From: Mycobacterium paraseoulense
Lineage (GTDB): Bacteria; Actinomycetota; Actinomycetes; Mycobacteriales; Mycobacteriaceae
DNA: 64,000 nt
Assembly: GCF_010731655.1 (NCBI RefSeq)
Contig: NZ_AP022619.1
Location: forward strand, 1,488,001-1,552,000
Reading direction: 5' to 3'
Shown: in pieces, positions 36,401 through 42,509 of the stretch
Layout: the number at the start of each line of letters is the position of its first letter
How positions within the stretch are numbered: the stretch's first letter is position 1
Made by a program: the position numbers and the translations under genes
The notes under the pieces: model-generated
Database searches by the model: none
What the model saw: the letters and a program-made list of their open reading frames with translations, nothing else
What the model was told of the DNA's origin: nothing

Positions 36401-38196
36401 CAGTGGTCACCCGGATTGTGGAGGGGACGACGAGCGACGGCGTCCAAGCCGAATGGCGAGAGATCGGCATCTCTACAGTCGAAGGTGATCTGATCAAGCG
36501 CTCCGAGATCTTCGACGAAACAGAACTCGACGCCGCCCTTGCCCGCTTTGACGAATTGCAAACGCGGCCACACCACCTGGATAACGCGGCAAGCCAAGTG
36601 ACTGAACGGTTTTGGATCTCCCTCGCGACGCACGATTGGGCGGCGATGGCCGAGATACTCGCCGAGAGCGTTGTGTCGCATGACAACCGTCGGGTTGTCA
36701 ACTCCGGAGAACTGCGCGGGCGCGATGTGAACCTCGCAAACCTGCGGGCAGTCGCTGAGGTCGGTTTCGAGGGCGTTGTCTGGACGGCCCTCGCGATTCG
36801 TGGGCAACGCCTTGTCCTCTCCCGCATTCGGTCCTCCGCCCACGGACTTGAGCCCGGCGAGATTAGCGCGGACATGATCGGCGTCGTGGAGATCGACGGG
36901 GACAACCGGATGATCGTCCACTCCATATTCGACGCCGACGACGTCGACGCCGCCTTCGCCGAACTCGAAGCCCGGTACATCGCCGGCGAAGCGGCCACCC
37001 ACGCGCGCGTGTGGTCGCTGGTCACCCAAGGCCACGCTCAGTTCAATCGGCACGAACTCCCCACGATGACGCCGGACGTGATTTACATCGACCATCGACG
37101 GGGCGTGACAATCGAGGGCGCCGATCTGGCCGCAACTGTTCGCGCCAATTTGGATCTTCTTCCGCAGGTGCACGTTTACGTCGAGACCGTGCATCGGGTG
37201 ACCGAACTTGGAGCCGTCGCCACCCAAGTGGTGAAAGGGACCTCACAAGAGGGCTTCGACGCCGAGTGGCAGACGATCACTGTTTTCACCTTCGAAGGTG
37301 ACCGGCTCAGTCGATACGAGGTCTTCGACGAGGCGGAGCTCGACGCCGCCCTCGCCCGCTTTGACGAACTGCACCAGCGGCCGCGGCGGCTGGAGAACGC
37401 AGCAAGCCGAGCGGAAGACCAACTTTTTGCGCGCTCGGCGGCAGGCGATTGGGCGGCGATCGCCGAAATCCTGGCCGACGACAGTCTTGTCGAGGATCGT
37501 CGCCGGGTGGTGAATGTCGGCGTCTGGGACGGTCGCGATGCCGTGATGGCAAACATGCGAGCCCTGGCCGAGGGACTCGTGCAGGTAACGCTGACGGTCA
37601 TTGCGACCCGTGGGGAGCGCCTCGCCCTCATTCGTATCCGCTCCTTTGAACCCGACTCGCAACGCGGAGAATTCGTCATCGAGCTGCTGGGAATCGCCGA
37701 GACCGACACCGACGGGCAAATTGCGGCCCACGTCTTTTTCGACGTCGACGACGCCGATGCCGCTTTTGATGAGCTCGATGCTCGCTATGTCGCCGGTGAG
37801 GCGGCCGCCCATGCGCGGACGTGGTCGATCATCGCCGGTTCCTATGCTGCGATGAACCGGCGCGAGCTATTTCCGACGACGCCGGATTGGGTGAACGTCG
37901 ATCACCGGCGACCGGGCATCTTCGAGGAAGGCGGTCTCGACGCATCACTCCTTTCCTTGTGGCAACTGACGACGGACCTCACCTTCCGAATCGAAGCCGT
38001 GCATCGGTTGACTGACCTCGGCATGGTTTGCTCCCATGTGGCGCAAGGCGTTTCACAGGACGGCTTCGATGCCGAGTGGCGCGGGATCGAAGTCCAGACC
38101 GTCGACGGTCACCTGATCAACCGCTGCGAAATCTTCGACGCAACAGATCTCGACGCCGCGCTCGCAAGGTTCGACGAACTCAGCCGCGGTGACTGA
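27436..38196 (+). CDS. Giant SARP/cyclase-like/STAND regulator with 8 tandem double-SnoaL repeats
   Basis: A 3,586-residue open frame without a stop. Domains in order: winged helix and BTAD of SARP regulators (about 10-245); class III cyclase-like (262-440) with Asp271, Lys310, Asp367, Asn374 and Arg378, but Glu314 at the second metal site; STAND-type ATPase (about 455-800; Walker A G-E-P-G-V-G-K with Lys496, Walker B L-I-L-D-D with Asp606/607); TPR-like helices (about 830-1260); an orphan SnoaL-like module (about 1275-1425); then eight repeats of 267-272 residues from 1429 to the end. SARP/STAND proteins are usually DNA-binding activators; cyclase-AAA fusions are common in mycobacteria. I infer a cytosolic regulator whose C-terminal array binds ligands. 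An alternative start is the ATG at 27445. The next gene overlaps its last 8 bp. Confidence 0.93.
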   Translation: MAVMSTLPSVELGVLGPLQVRRDGAPVAIPGAKPRAILSMLGLHGGSVVAADTLVELLWGEHPPRTAAKALQTHISSLRRTLGDGFVLTAGAGWTLAEAQVDAARYKSAARLARDSAAAGDTGQAVARFEEALALWRGIPELPDGRRGTSEKTRWIEGHAALVEDRADALLATGRAAEIIGELEAAVAEAPLRERRWGQLMLALYRAGRQGEALGAYQRARALLAEELGVDPGPDLRRLEAAIVSQDSALEAPAAQQLSSVTRAVTFLLTDIEGSTAAWEADAQAMAVALARHDELVEQVVTSRGGRLIKTRGEGDATFSVFERPSAAAAAAIELQEAIVSEPWELRDPMRVRVALHTGEVELRDGDYFGRAVNRVARLRSLAMGGQILCSGATAELVIDSLPDDVILADLGTRQLRNLARPEHVFELQLQTTGGPRQDVPTDAPLPRPSLPAVLAGRGPFVGRGDELEQLSSAWQTSLAGGTNAVLIAGEPGVGKTRLAGEWARQAYDLGALVIYGRCDEDLGAPYQPFAEALRSLVPCLGAGGLRGLRGVEALLTLVPGLTDVVPDLAAPTRADPDTERYALFDAVVALLALASARAPVVLILDDLHWAAKPTLLLLRHLLRFGEHARVQIIGTYRSTDLDRSHPLAAMLADLHRDGTASRLSLSGLDEDDVTAYVAEAGYDDEELARALASVTGGNPFFLIEALRHVDESGGRWDQSTLPQGVREAVSRRLSRLPVEANRALAAAAVVGSRFALELVESVVGDDLVDAFDQACKAGIVIEEPGGRYRFNHAIVRQSLLAELPSVRRMRLHQRIAATLENEPGPDDERLAELAHHYFECAWAGNAAKAVLYCRRAADQAMARLAYEGAADLYDRALHALEEIDDELPDRDDQVAALLIARCEALLAAGDVASAAGAVTQLQTATVDSAQLAAWATCFDGQLSMLIHPERLDEVEAAVGAAADKLAELGDAAGEANAHTVRAGCLARLGRIGDCEIALDDALTAARRAREHRRVNAVLAQAPLAALWGPNPVPRAGGRCLDVVRLLRITTDSPAVEATSTRCQAVLEAFRGRAAAARRMIDSARRTVTELGLRHALVEVEQFAGIVELVVDEPAAAEAHLRKAYNGFRRMGLDADTAETAALLGRTCLALDRDAEADELCAESERLAGHALKAAIAWRTLRARLLSRGGDHDEARRLAEEAVALAERTDALVDHGDACLGLATALGAAGDVAGARSAAERAVELYERKGAVALAERARRVLGERAVPPVPTPPEASFVELDNSCVRAGERVTAAINREAWDEFEQLFAPDGFIESRRKIVGFGRIDVPPGEFPHVNRRVLETVPMRVTQVVIAARGERLALARLVIGADDVSPGAPQDEFLLLYGIDEDDRISLQVWFDLEDMDAALAELEAAHARLEAPPAPVRRQENAACRTYERMQACFMARDWDGLAQTLIDDVHNEDRRRVVNSGVQRGRDAAMGNVRWAADLGVTQATSNVVATRGERLVLTHARFSQGDEQPETFGVDVLQLVEVDDVGRITALVMFDLDDVESGIAELDARYLAGEAAAHAHTWAVITRAYAALNRREHPATTPDWVNIDHRRGIAFAPGHVSALLTNWLATPDLGNFVQAVHRLNDFGAVVTSMTHETSQEGFEAEWRGINILTIEGDLINRLEVFDDKDLDAAIARFEQLSRPAARLENTAARVFDHVWSHFATRDWEALGDTVADDFVGIDHRRVVSAETQLSRDDVVRDLRAAADVGFTISMVSAVAIRGERLVLARVRAAGQDPKAIENDALNVVEIDTDHRIANVATYDMEDIDAAIAQLDARYLAGEAATYARTWSLVTDAFAALNQRRIPKTTPDWTSIDHRRLAPIGAGDLGAYLLATWELSPQSRIYIEAVHRLDNLGAVITHVAIGTSPDGFDAEWRVTDIVTFDGDHISRSELFDETDLDAAIARFDQLTRPSPELENAASRAYGRLAAYFAARDWNATANAMAENMIDDDRRRMVNAGIRRGRDVEVANSQATAAIGGKKIMSTVIATRGERLALCRSSIVGRGEQSGEFRIQFLSVIEVDADERLAAHVGFDPDDIEAALTELDARYIASEAAAHARTWSVITQSFASINRREMPATTPDWVNIDHRRGTSIAPGEMAALMGAAWSTTSDLRCFIESVHCLNGLGAVITHVAHETSQDGFHAEWRVISVITVEGDLINRTEVFDEAELDAATARFEQLSRPTPRLENAASRASERFLADFAACEWDALAEALAKDFSQDDRRRVVGAGVRHGRDAEIADLQAIAQLGIVNVASTVIATRGEHLVLMRVGFSFRDRGPEAFLGEMLGLSEINADERILAAVSFDLDDFDAAIAELDARYIAGEAAAHSRAWSIVASSYAALNQGEPPLTTPDCVNVDHRQETAFGPGDLIAYIRAGLALEPNNHVYVREVHRLNTLGAVVTYAAHETSQGGFDAEWSGIAVFTIEGDMINRTEVFDEAGLNKALARFEQLSRPAPRVENTATRIFERLYSYVAAGDWHAVAQITSKDVSVDDRRRVVNAGILHGRDANIKDAQATVDVGFTMAMVGALAIRGARLALTRVRVSGHDPEAIQNDALSIVEVDADERIIAVVVFDNGDVDAALQELDARYRAGEAAAYAHTWSVITGIYTMFNRHELPAVDWALVDHRRGTPFASGELTPALQTFFDLTPEFRVAIEAVHRLNKIGAVVTIDSQGSSRDGLAVEWRMIQLLTVEGDRLTRCELFDETDLDAAIEQFDQVSQPPLPPENAASQTVQQFLTHFAIHNWEAMAELIAGDFCSDDRRSVINAGIRRGRDIEMANWRATAEVWMSDVRAAVVATRGENLALLRFTFASQDSLPASFQAAALAVIEVNDDNRLGSTVVFNPDDLDAAFSELDARYIAGEAAGHGRTWSVIAQSYAGVNRHELPPTTPDWSNVDHRRGIAFAPGNLEAYLEASWDLLAPGPSAYIETVHRLTELGAVVTRIVEGTTSDGVQAEWREIGISTVEGDLIKRSEIFDETELDAALARFDELQTRPHHLDNAASQVTERFWISLATHDWAAMAEILAESVVSHDNRRVVNSGELRGRDVNLANLRAVAEVGFEGVVWTALAIRGQRLVLSRIRSSAHGLEPGEISADMIGVVEIDGDNRMIVHSIFDADDVDAAFAELEARYIAGEAATHARVWSLVTQGHAQFNRHELPTMTPDVIYIDHRRGVTIEGADLAATVRANLDLLPQVHVYVETVHRVTELGAVATQVVKGTSQEGFDAEWQTITVFTFEGDRLSRYEVFDEAELDAALARFDELHQRPRRLENAASRAEDQLFARSAAGDWAAIAEILADDSLVEDRRRVVNVGVWDGRDAVMANMRALAEGLVQVTLTVIATRGERLALIRIRSFEPDSQRGEFVIELLGIAETDTDGQIAAHVFFDVDDADAAFDELDARYVAGEAAAHARTWSIIAGSYAAMNRRELFPTTPDWVNVDHRRPGIFEEGGLDASLLSLWQLTTDLTFRIEAVHRLTDLGMVCSHVAQGVSQDGFDAEWRGIEVQTVDGHLINRCEIFDATDLDAALARFDELSRGD
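31258..31713 (+). repeat. Orphan (ninth) SnoaL-like A-type module
   Basis: About 150 codons directly before the eight-fold array encode one module like the A half of the repeats. It has A-A-R-G-E-R-L-A-L-A-R like the later A-T-R-G-E-R-L-V-L, and F-D-L-E-D-M-D-A-A-L-A-E-L-E like the later F-D-L-D-D-x-D-A-A-I-A-E-L-D. It lacks the D-D-R-R-R-V-V-N motif, having E-S-R-R-K-I-V-G-F instead, and is not followed by a B half. It may be the founder or a degenerate edge unit. Confidence 0.65.
31720..38193 (+). repeat. Eight tandem ~810-bp coding repeats (A+B SnoaL-like module pairs)
   Basis: Units start at 31720, 32530, 33337, 34150, 34963, 35764, 36580 and 37393, with lengths of 801-816 bp, always a multiple of three. 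Each starts at (E/D)-N-x-A-x-(R/Q). The A half carries (D/N)-x-R-R-x-V-(V/N) near +30, A-(T/I)-R-G-x-x-L-x-L near +70 and E-L-(D/E)-A-R-Y-(I/L)-A-G-E-A near +130. The B half carries W-(S/A)-(V/I/L)-(I/V)-(T/A), (V/I)-D-H-R-(R/Q), V-H-R-(L/V), and the closing E-(V/I/L)-F-D-(E/A/D). Both halves look like SnoaL/NTF2 folds of about 135 residues. The divergence is substantial, so this is an old array and not an assembly artefact. Confidence 0.9.
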
Positions 38197-38887
38197 GACG
38201 GCGCCGACACTTCAGCCGCTCTATCTGCTGGCGGACAGCCAGCTGCTGTTCTGGAGGCGGCAGGGCCGACTTCTCCTCGAGGAGGCCCTCGAGGGATTGG
38301 CGCGCGAGGCACCGCTGAGCGCGGCCTACATCGGTGCCTCCAACGGGGATCGTCCGGAGTTCTACGAAATCTTCGATGCGGCGGTGGACGCCGTCGGAAT
38401 CACCGACCGCCGCATGATCGAATCGTCGTTCGGGGCGGCCGACCGGGCCTTCCTCGAAGGCGCCCGGCTGATCGTCCTCGCGGGTGGTGACGTGCGCCTC
38501 GGCTGGGACACCTTCGAGGAAACCGGCATGAGGGACGTAATCCTGGGCCAGTACGCCCAAGGGGCGGTTCTCGTGGGTGTATCGGCCGGCGCGGTCCAGC
38601 TCGGGCGCTATGCTGCCGTCGCGACGCCGGAAACCCCCGCACCGGAACTGGTCGATGTGTTCAATCTCGTCCCCATGGTCGTCGACGCGCACGATGAGCG
38701 AGGCGGGTGGGCGCGGCTGGCGCGAGCCATCGAATCGCTGGAAGGAGCGGCCACCGGGCTCGGAATTCCCTCGGGCGGCGGAGCAATCGTGCACACCGAT
38801 GGCACCGTCGAGTCCCTGCGCCGCCCGGCGCACAGAGTCGTTTTCGACGGCCATCGCACCGTGCACTCGCGGGTGCCCCTCGGGTAG
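38189..38887 (+). CDS. Peptidase S51 / cyanophycinase-like protein
   Basis: A 232-residue protein of the type 1 glutamine-amidotransferase-like S51 group. The nucleophile elbow is V-G-V-S-A-G-A-V-Q, with Ser as the candidate nucleophile, and V-L-A-G-G-D-V is the upstream glycine turn. Relatives cleave cyanophycin or alpha-aspartyl dipeptides, or are uncharacterised. No cyanophycin synthetase is in the window, so the substrate is open. The GTG start at 38189 lies inside the last codons of the giant gene (8-bp overlap), so the two are translationally coupled and probably act together. Confidence 0.85.
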   Translation: MTETAPTLQPLYLLADSQLLFWRRQGRLLLEEALEGLAREAPLSAAYIGASNGDRPEFYEIFDAAVDAVGITDRRMIESSFGAADRAFLEGARLIVLAGGDVRLGWDTFEETGMRDVILGQYAQGAVLVGVSAGAVQLGRYAAVATPETPAPELVDVFNLVPMVVDAHDERGGWARLARAIESLEGAATGLGIPSGGGAIVHTDGTVESLRRPAHRVVFDGHRTVHSRVPLG

Positions 38888-39060
38888 GCGCAGTCGGCGT
38901 GGTGACGGTTGGCCGTCCCAGTAGTGACTTTCGGCCCGAGCAAAGACCCTCGCTTCGTATCCAGAGTTAATAACATGCCAACCGCGGCCCGGCTCAACTT
39001 GACCGGGCGGCAAACGACATCCGTCCCGGCCAGGTCAATCGCCGGATAAAGGAGCCAGTC

Positions 39061-39456
39061 ATGTTCCTCGCAGATCTGTTCTCGCGCCGGCTGCTCGTCG
39101 GGGCACTCGGTGCCGGCGCGGTTACCGGCACGCTGATGTGCGCTACCGCGGGGATCGCCGCTGCCGACCCACCGCCTCCTCGGCCCGCTAACTGCACGGC
39201 AGCGGACGTAGCCGGCGTCGCGTCGGGTGTGGCGGCGGCGCTCTCGGCCTACCTGTACACCCATCCGGACCTCAACGGCTTCTACACCGGCCTCCAGGAT
39301 CGGCCCAAAGACCAGATCCGCGACGAGGTGCAGAACTACTTCAACGCCAACCCGCAGGAGCAAGCCGATCTTGAGAACATCCGTCAGCCGCTGGCGGACA
39401 TCCGGCAACGGTGCAACTGGACACCGCTACTGGGGCAAAGCGGCGGGACTTCCTGA
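39061..39456 (+). CDS. Secreted hemophore-like heme-binding protein
   Basis: A 131-residue exported protein. The signal peptide (about 1-36, ending A-A-A-D-P) is followed by a small all-helical domain with one Cys near each end (N-C-T-A-A-D-V-A-G-V-A and R-Q-R-C-N-W). This fits the mycobacterial hemophore-related family (Rv0203-like), whose members bind heme outside the cell and can pass it to MmpL-type transporters. H-P-D-L-N-x-F-Y in the middle is characteristic. The ATG at 39061 has AAAGGAG upstream. Confidence 0.88.
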   Translation: MFLADLFSRRLLVGALGAGAVTGTLMCATAGIAAADPPPPRPANCTAADVAGVASGVAAALSAYLYTHPDLNGFYTGLQDRPKDQIRDEVQNYFNANPQEQADLENIRQPLADIRQRCNWTPLLGQSGGTS

Positions 39457-39543
39457 GCGACGGGCCATGCAAGCATGTCCCGTAGCGACCGTCAATCCGC
39501 CTTCGGTCCGAACAAGCGCTGCCGTACTGGGAAGGAGATCGCG

Positions 39544-39837
39544 ATGAACGTGCGGTCGTGGATCGTTGGGGGGATGGCGGTGTTGACCCTGGCCGCGATT
39601 CCCGAGATGTATGGCCTCGTGCAGCCCTCCGGCGTCGCCAACGCGGACGTCTGCGCCAGCGTCGGCAGGCGGGTTTCGGTGAGCGGGTGCACCAACGTTG
39701 CCGATACGATCAACGCCAACGTCCCGCCGCCGGACGCGTATGCGCCACTGCCGCAAGACTTTCCGCCCCCGCCCCCTCCACCGGTCAACGTCTGCGTGGG
39801 AGGCGGCCGGCGGGTTCACGTAAGCGGCTGCTTCTGA
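39544..39837 (+). CDS. Small secreted Pro/Cys-containing protein
   Basis: A 97-residue exported protein. A signal peptide ends near A-N-A-D at residue 35. The mature part contains two similar short motifs, V-C-A-S-V-G-R-R-V-S-V-S-G-C and V-C-V-G-G-G-R-R-V-H-V-S-G-C, separated by a Pro-rich linker; each could close a disulfide loop. No family is recognised. The ATG at 39544 is fixed by a perfect AAGGAG site. Confidence 0.75.
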   Translation: MNVRSWIVGGMAVLTLAAIPEMYGLVQPSGVANADVCASVGRRVSVSGCTNVADTINANVPPPDAYAPLPQDFPPPPPPPVNVCVGGGRRVHVSGCF

Positions 39838-39856
39838 GCCGGCGTTGACTCCGGGA

Positions 39857-40771
39857 TCACCGCGTGGATGCGGCGCCTCCGCCTCGTGGTGGGCGGTGCG
39901 CTGCCAGCACGTCGGTGTTTGCGAGCGTCTGCGCCTGAGCGGCCAGCGTCGAAGCCCGGTTAGCGTGGGCGATCGCTTCGGCGGCATTGCTCGCTTGCTT
40001 GCCACGCGCCGCCGCAAGATGTTTTCTCGCCTCCTCTAACCGGGTCTGTGCCTCGGCGCCGACGCGATCGTGATGCCTTGTGACGTAGTCGGATACTTGG
40101 TGCAAGCGGGTGTCCGCGGTGGACAACGCGTGCCCCAACGACTCGTCGCGCCCTTCGATGCTGACCTGCGCGTCGCCCGCCTCGGCCCGGTGGGCGGCGC
40201 GGCGGCGGCGCGCGACATAGAGCACGAGAAGCACCACGACGATCAATACGACGACGACGATGACGCCGATCGCGATCGGCAGCCAGATCGGCTTTGACGT
40301 GCTTGCCGCCTTGTTCAACCCATCGGCCGCGGCGACGGCAGCACCGCTCCAGTCTTTCACGGCCACCGCAGGTTCAATCTGGTTGCCGCGCAGACTGTTC
40401 AACTCGGTCGTCGTGACGCCGTCGACATCCGGCGGCACCGTGAACGCGTACAGCCTGGTGTTCGTGGCGACGGCCAGCAGCGCGTCGTCATCACCCATGG
40501 CTGTGGCGCTGCGGGTCCGCTCGGCCCAGTTGTCGGGTTTGTACCTGGAGAAGTTGTCGACGTAGACCACCCACAGTTGGATGTGCCGATTGCGGTAGAG
40601 CCGGTCGATCGCCGCGTTGACCGCCGCCCGGCCGGGATCCGTCAACGCCCCGACACTGTCGGTGATGTGATCGGTGAGTTTGGAAGGAGGTTGCGCGCTT
40701 GCTGGGGCGGCCAACAGCAGCCCCGCAGTGAGAACGATCAGGACTACACCGAACAGGCGGACGACGCGCAT
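39857..40771 (-). CDS. TPM-domain membrane protein
   Basis: A 304-residue protein with a signal peptide (about 1-26), an extracytoplasmic TPM domain (about 30-165; V-Y-V-D-N-F near residue 70 and D-D-A-L-L-A-V-A), one membrane segment (about 187-208) and a basic cytosolic helical tail rich in Ala, His and Arg, probably coiled coil. TPM-domain proteins bind metal or act as phosphatases in some plants and bacteria, and in others assist photosystem or membrane-protein turnover. The role in mycobacteria is not established. It converges with the preceding secreted-protein gene. Confidence 0.85.
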   Translation of the reverse strand: MRVVRLFGVVLIVLTAGLLLAAPASAQPPSKLTDHITDSVGALTDPGRAAVNAAIDRLYRNRHIQLWVVYVDNFSRYKPDNWAERTRSATAMGDDDALLAVATNTRLYAFTVPPDVDGVTTTELNSLRGNQIEPAVAVKDWSGAAVAAADGLNKAASTSKPIWLPIAIGVIVVVVLIVVVLLVLYVARRRRAAHRAEAGDAQVSIEGRDESLGHALSTADTRLHQVSDYVTRHHDRVGAEAQTRLEEARKHLAAARGKQASNAAEAIAHANRASTLAAQAQTLANTDVLAAHRPPRGGGAASTR

Positions 40772-40916
40772 AGGGGTAATTTAGCCCGCCGATTCCCGGT
40801 GGGGCGGAGACTGCCGCCGAGCCAAAACGATCGGGATGAGGAAAACGGTGGCCGCTAGCCGCTTGCGCTGAGAGGGTGACGGTTCATGCGGGGAGCGGCG
40901 AAACACGTTTCTCCGG

Positions 40917-41357
40917 TCATTCCGGCTCGGCGTCGAGGTAGAACCATCGGCCGGCGCGGCGCTCGAAGCGACTGCGCTCGTGCAGGCTTCCCGCCCGGCC
41001 CGCGGACTCGAACCGGGCCGTGAATTCGACCTCCCCGAAACCGTCATCCGGTCCACCCCCGCGCGTGTCGATCACGTCCAGGCCGGTCCATCTAATGCGC
41101 GGGTCGACGGTCACATCGGCTGGGCGGGTGCGCGGGTGCCATGTTCGGAACAGATAGTCGGCGTCACCGTATGCGAACGCGGAGTAGCGCGATCGCATCA
41201 GTTGCTCGGCCGAACCGGCTTGCGACTGGCCATCATGAAGCGGCCTGCAACACACGCCATAGGCGCCGCCGCCGCCGCAGGGACACGGTTCGTTCACCCC
41301 GAACGGCTCAGTTACCGATGGGCTATCGGGCGCATCATCGTCGTGACGTCGGGTCAT
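40917..41357 (-). CDS. YchJ-family protein with SEC-C metal motif
   Basis: A 146-residue protein of the YchJ/UPF0225 family. The SEC-C-type zinc motif is C-P-C-G...C-C near residues 25-37, followed by the conserved L-M-R-S-R-Y-S-A-F-A-Y-G-D-A-D-Y-L (about 54-70) and the NTF2-like core ending F-Y-L-D. The function is unknown. It ends in E-P-E just after the fold. Confidence 0.92.
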   Translation of the reverse strand: MTRRHDDDAPDSPSVTEPFGVNEPCPCGGGGAYGVCCRPLHDGQSQAGSAEQLMRSRYSAFAYGDADYLFRTWHPRTRPADVTVDPRIRWTGLDVIDTRGGGPDDGFGEVEFTARFESAGRAGSLHERSRFERRAGRWFYLDAEPE

Positions 41358-41396
41358 TCACCCAATCTATGGCTTGCCCCCCTGATCGGTGCCTCA

Positions 41397-42509
41397 TCAC
41401 CGCTCTGGTCGCCACCTGAGCGGCACGTGACCCGGGAACCAACCGTCGAAAATCTCGGCCGGCAAAGGGCTGTAGGGTTTGGGATACCACGCTTTGGGGA
41501 CGTCGCCCCCGTTCCAGTCGAACCAGAAAAATGGGACCTCGGCAAGCCACACCTCAAAGAATGCGCTCAGCAGGTCGCGCGCCAAGTGCGAGGCCGGACA
41601 CCGGTGAGGGCCACCACCGAAACTCCAATGGCGTTGCGGACCAACGAGTTTGATGCCGGGTCCTGACATTTCGTCAGCCTCATCCCGATGAACCAGTCCG
41701 ACACACAACTCGACGGGGGACCCGGCTGGGATCGTCGTTTCGCCGATTGTCACGCGGCAACTGGTTATTCGTGACACCGTCTTCGCCCCGCCATCCAACC
41801 GCAACAACTCCTCGATGAATTTGCGTTGCCGGTCCGGACTTCCGCGTAACTCCCGCTGGAGCATCGGTTGCCGTGCCAGCATCGCCAGTCCGGCCTTGAT
41901 AGGGAACGATGCGAAGATCAAGCCGCGAAGCACCGACCCGATCATTCCCAGCACTTCTTCGTCGGTGAGCGGTTCGCTGGCGAGGCGGCTGATCACATCG
42001 GGGCCGCCCTGCGGCGCTTGGCGGATCGTCCCGACCAGCTTGGGGTCAAGCGCTTGCAGATCGACGTCCGCCGGCAACCCAGCGACCGTAACGAATCCCG
42101 CGCGCCACACAGCGTCAGCGACAGCCGCACCGTCGCAGGCGTCGAGTTGTGTCGCCAGGGTGCCGACACGTTCTTCGATGAACCCACGCACGGGCTTCAG
42201 CATTTCCCGCGAATTGCCCGGCGTGAACAACAGGTCGACCATGATTTTCCGGTAGGGCGCGAACGGCGGTTGGCCGGGCATCAGTTCGCCTTGTCGGCTG
42301 GCGAAAACGTCGCCATCACGTAGGGCGGCGAGGACATCGTCGCGCCGCCATAACACGTAGGTACCGTCAGGCTGCCGGAGCACTCTTTGGCCGGCCCGTT
42401 GGGCGGCGGCCAGCCATTCCCGGTAACCCGCGGCCGCCTCGTCGTCGGACCGCATGACTTCCACCGCGGCGAAAGCGGCCTCGCCACCAGACCCGATCAC
42501 CACACACAC
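41397..42509 (-). CDS. Cytochrome P450, atypical
   Basis: A 370-residue P450, shorter than the usual 400-430. The heme-thiolate loop is F-G-G-G-P-H-R-C-P-A with Cys304, and the K-helix E-L-L-R is present. The I-helix segment, R-G-L-I-F-A-S-F-P, lacks the usual acidic-Thr pair used for oxygen activation. The GTG at 42509 gives the longest form; the ATG at 42455 is an alternative and would make it still shorter. No ferredoxin or reductase gene is nearby. A loss or change of monooxygenase activity is possible, but the heme site is intact. Confidence 0.85.
   Translation of the reverse strand: MCVVIGSGGEAAFAAVEVMRSDDEAAAGYREWLAAAQRAGQRVLRQPDGTYVLWRRDDVLAALRDGDVFASRQGELMPGQPPFAPYRKIMVDLLFTPGNSREMLKPVRGFIEERVGTLATQLDACDGAAVADAVWRAGFVTVAGLPADVDLQALDPKLVGTIRQAPQGGPDVISRLASEPLTDEEVLGMIGSVLRGLIFASFPIKAGLAMLARQPMLQRELRGSPDRQRKFIEELLRLDGGAKTVSRITSCRVTIGETTIPAGSPVELCVGLVHRDEADEMSGPGIKLVGPQRHWSFGGGPHRCPASHLARDLLSAFFEVWLAEVPFFWFDWNGGDVPKAWYPKPYSPLPAEIFDGWFPGHVPLRWRPER

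Noticed and set aside
31720..38193. CRISPR array or assembly duplication
   Set aside because: Units are about 810 bp, fully coding, in frame and diverged from each other; there are no short repeats with unique spacers and no identical copies.
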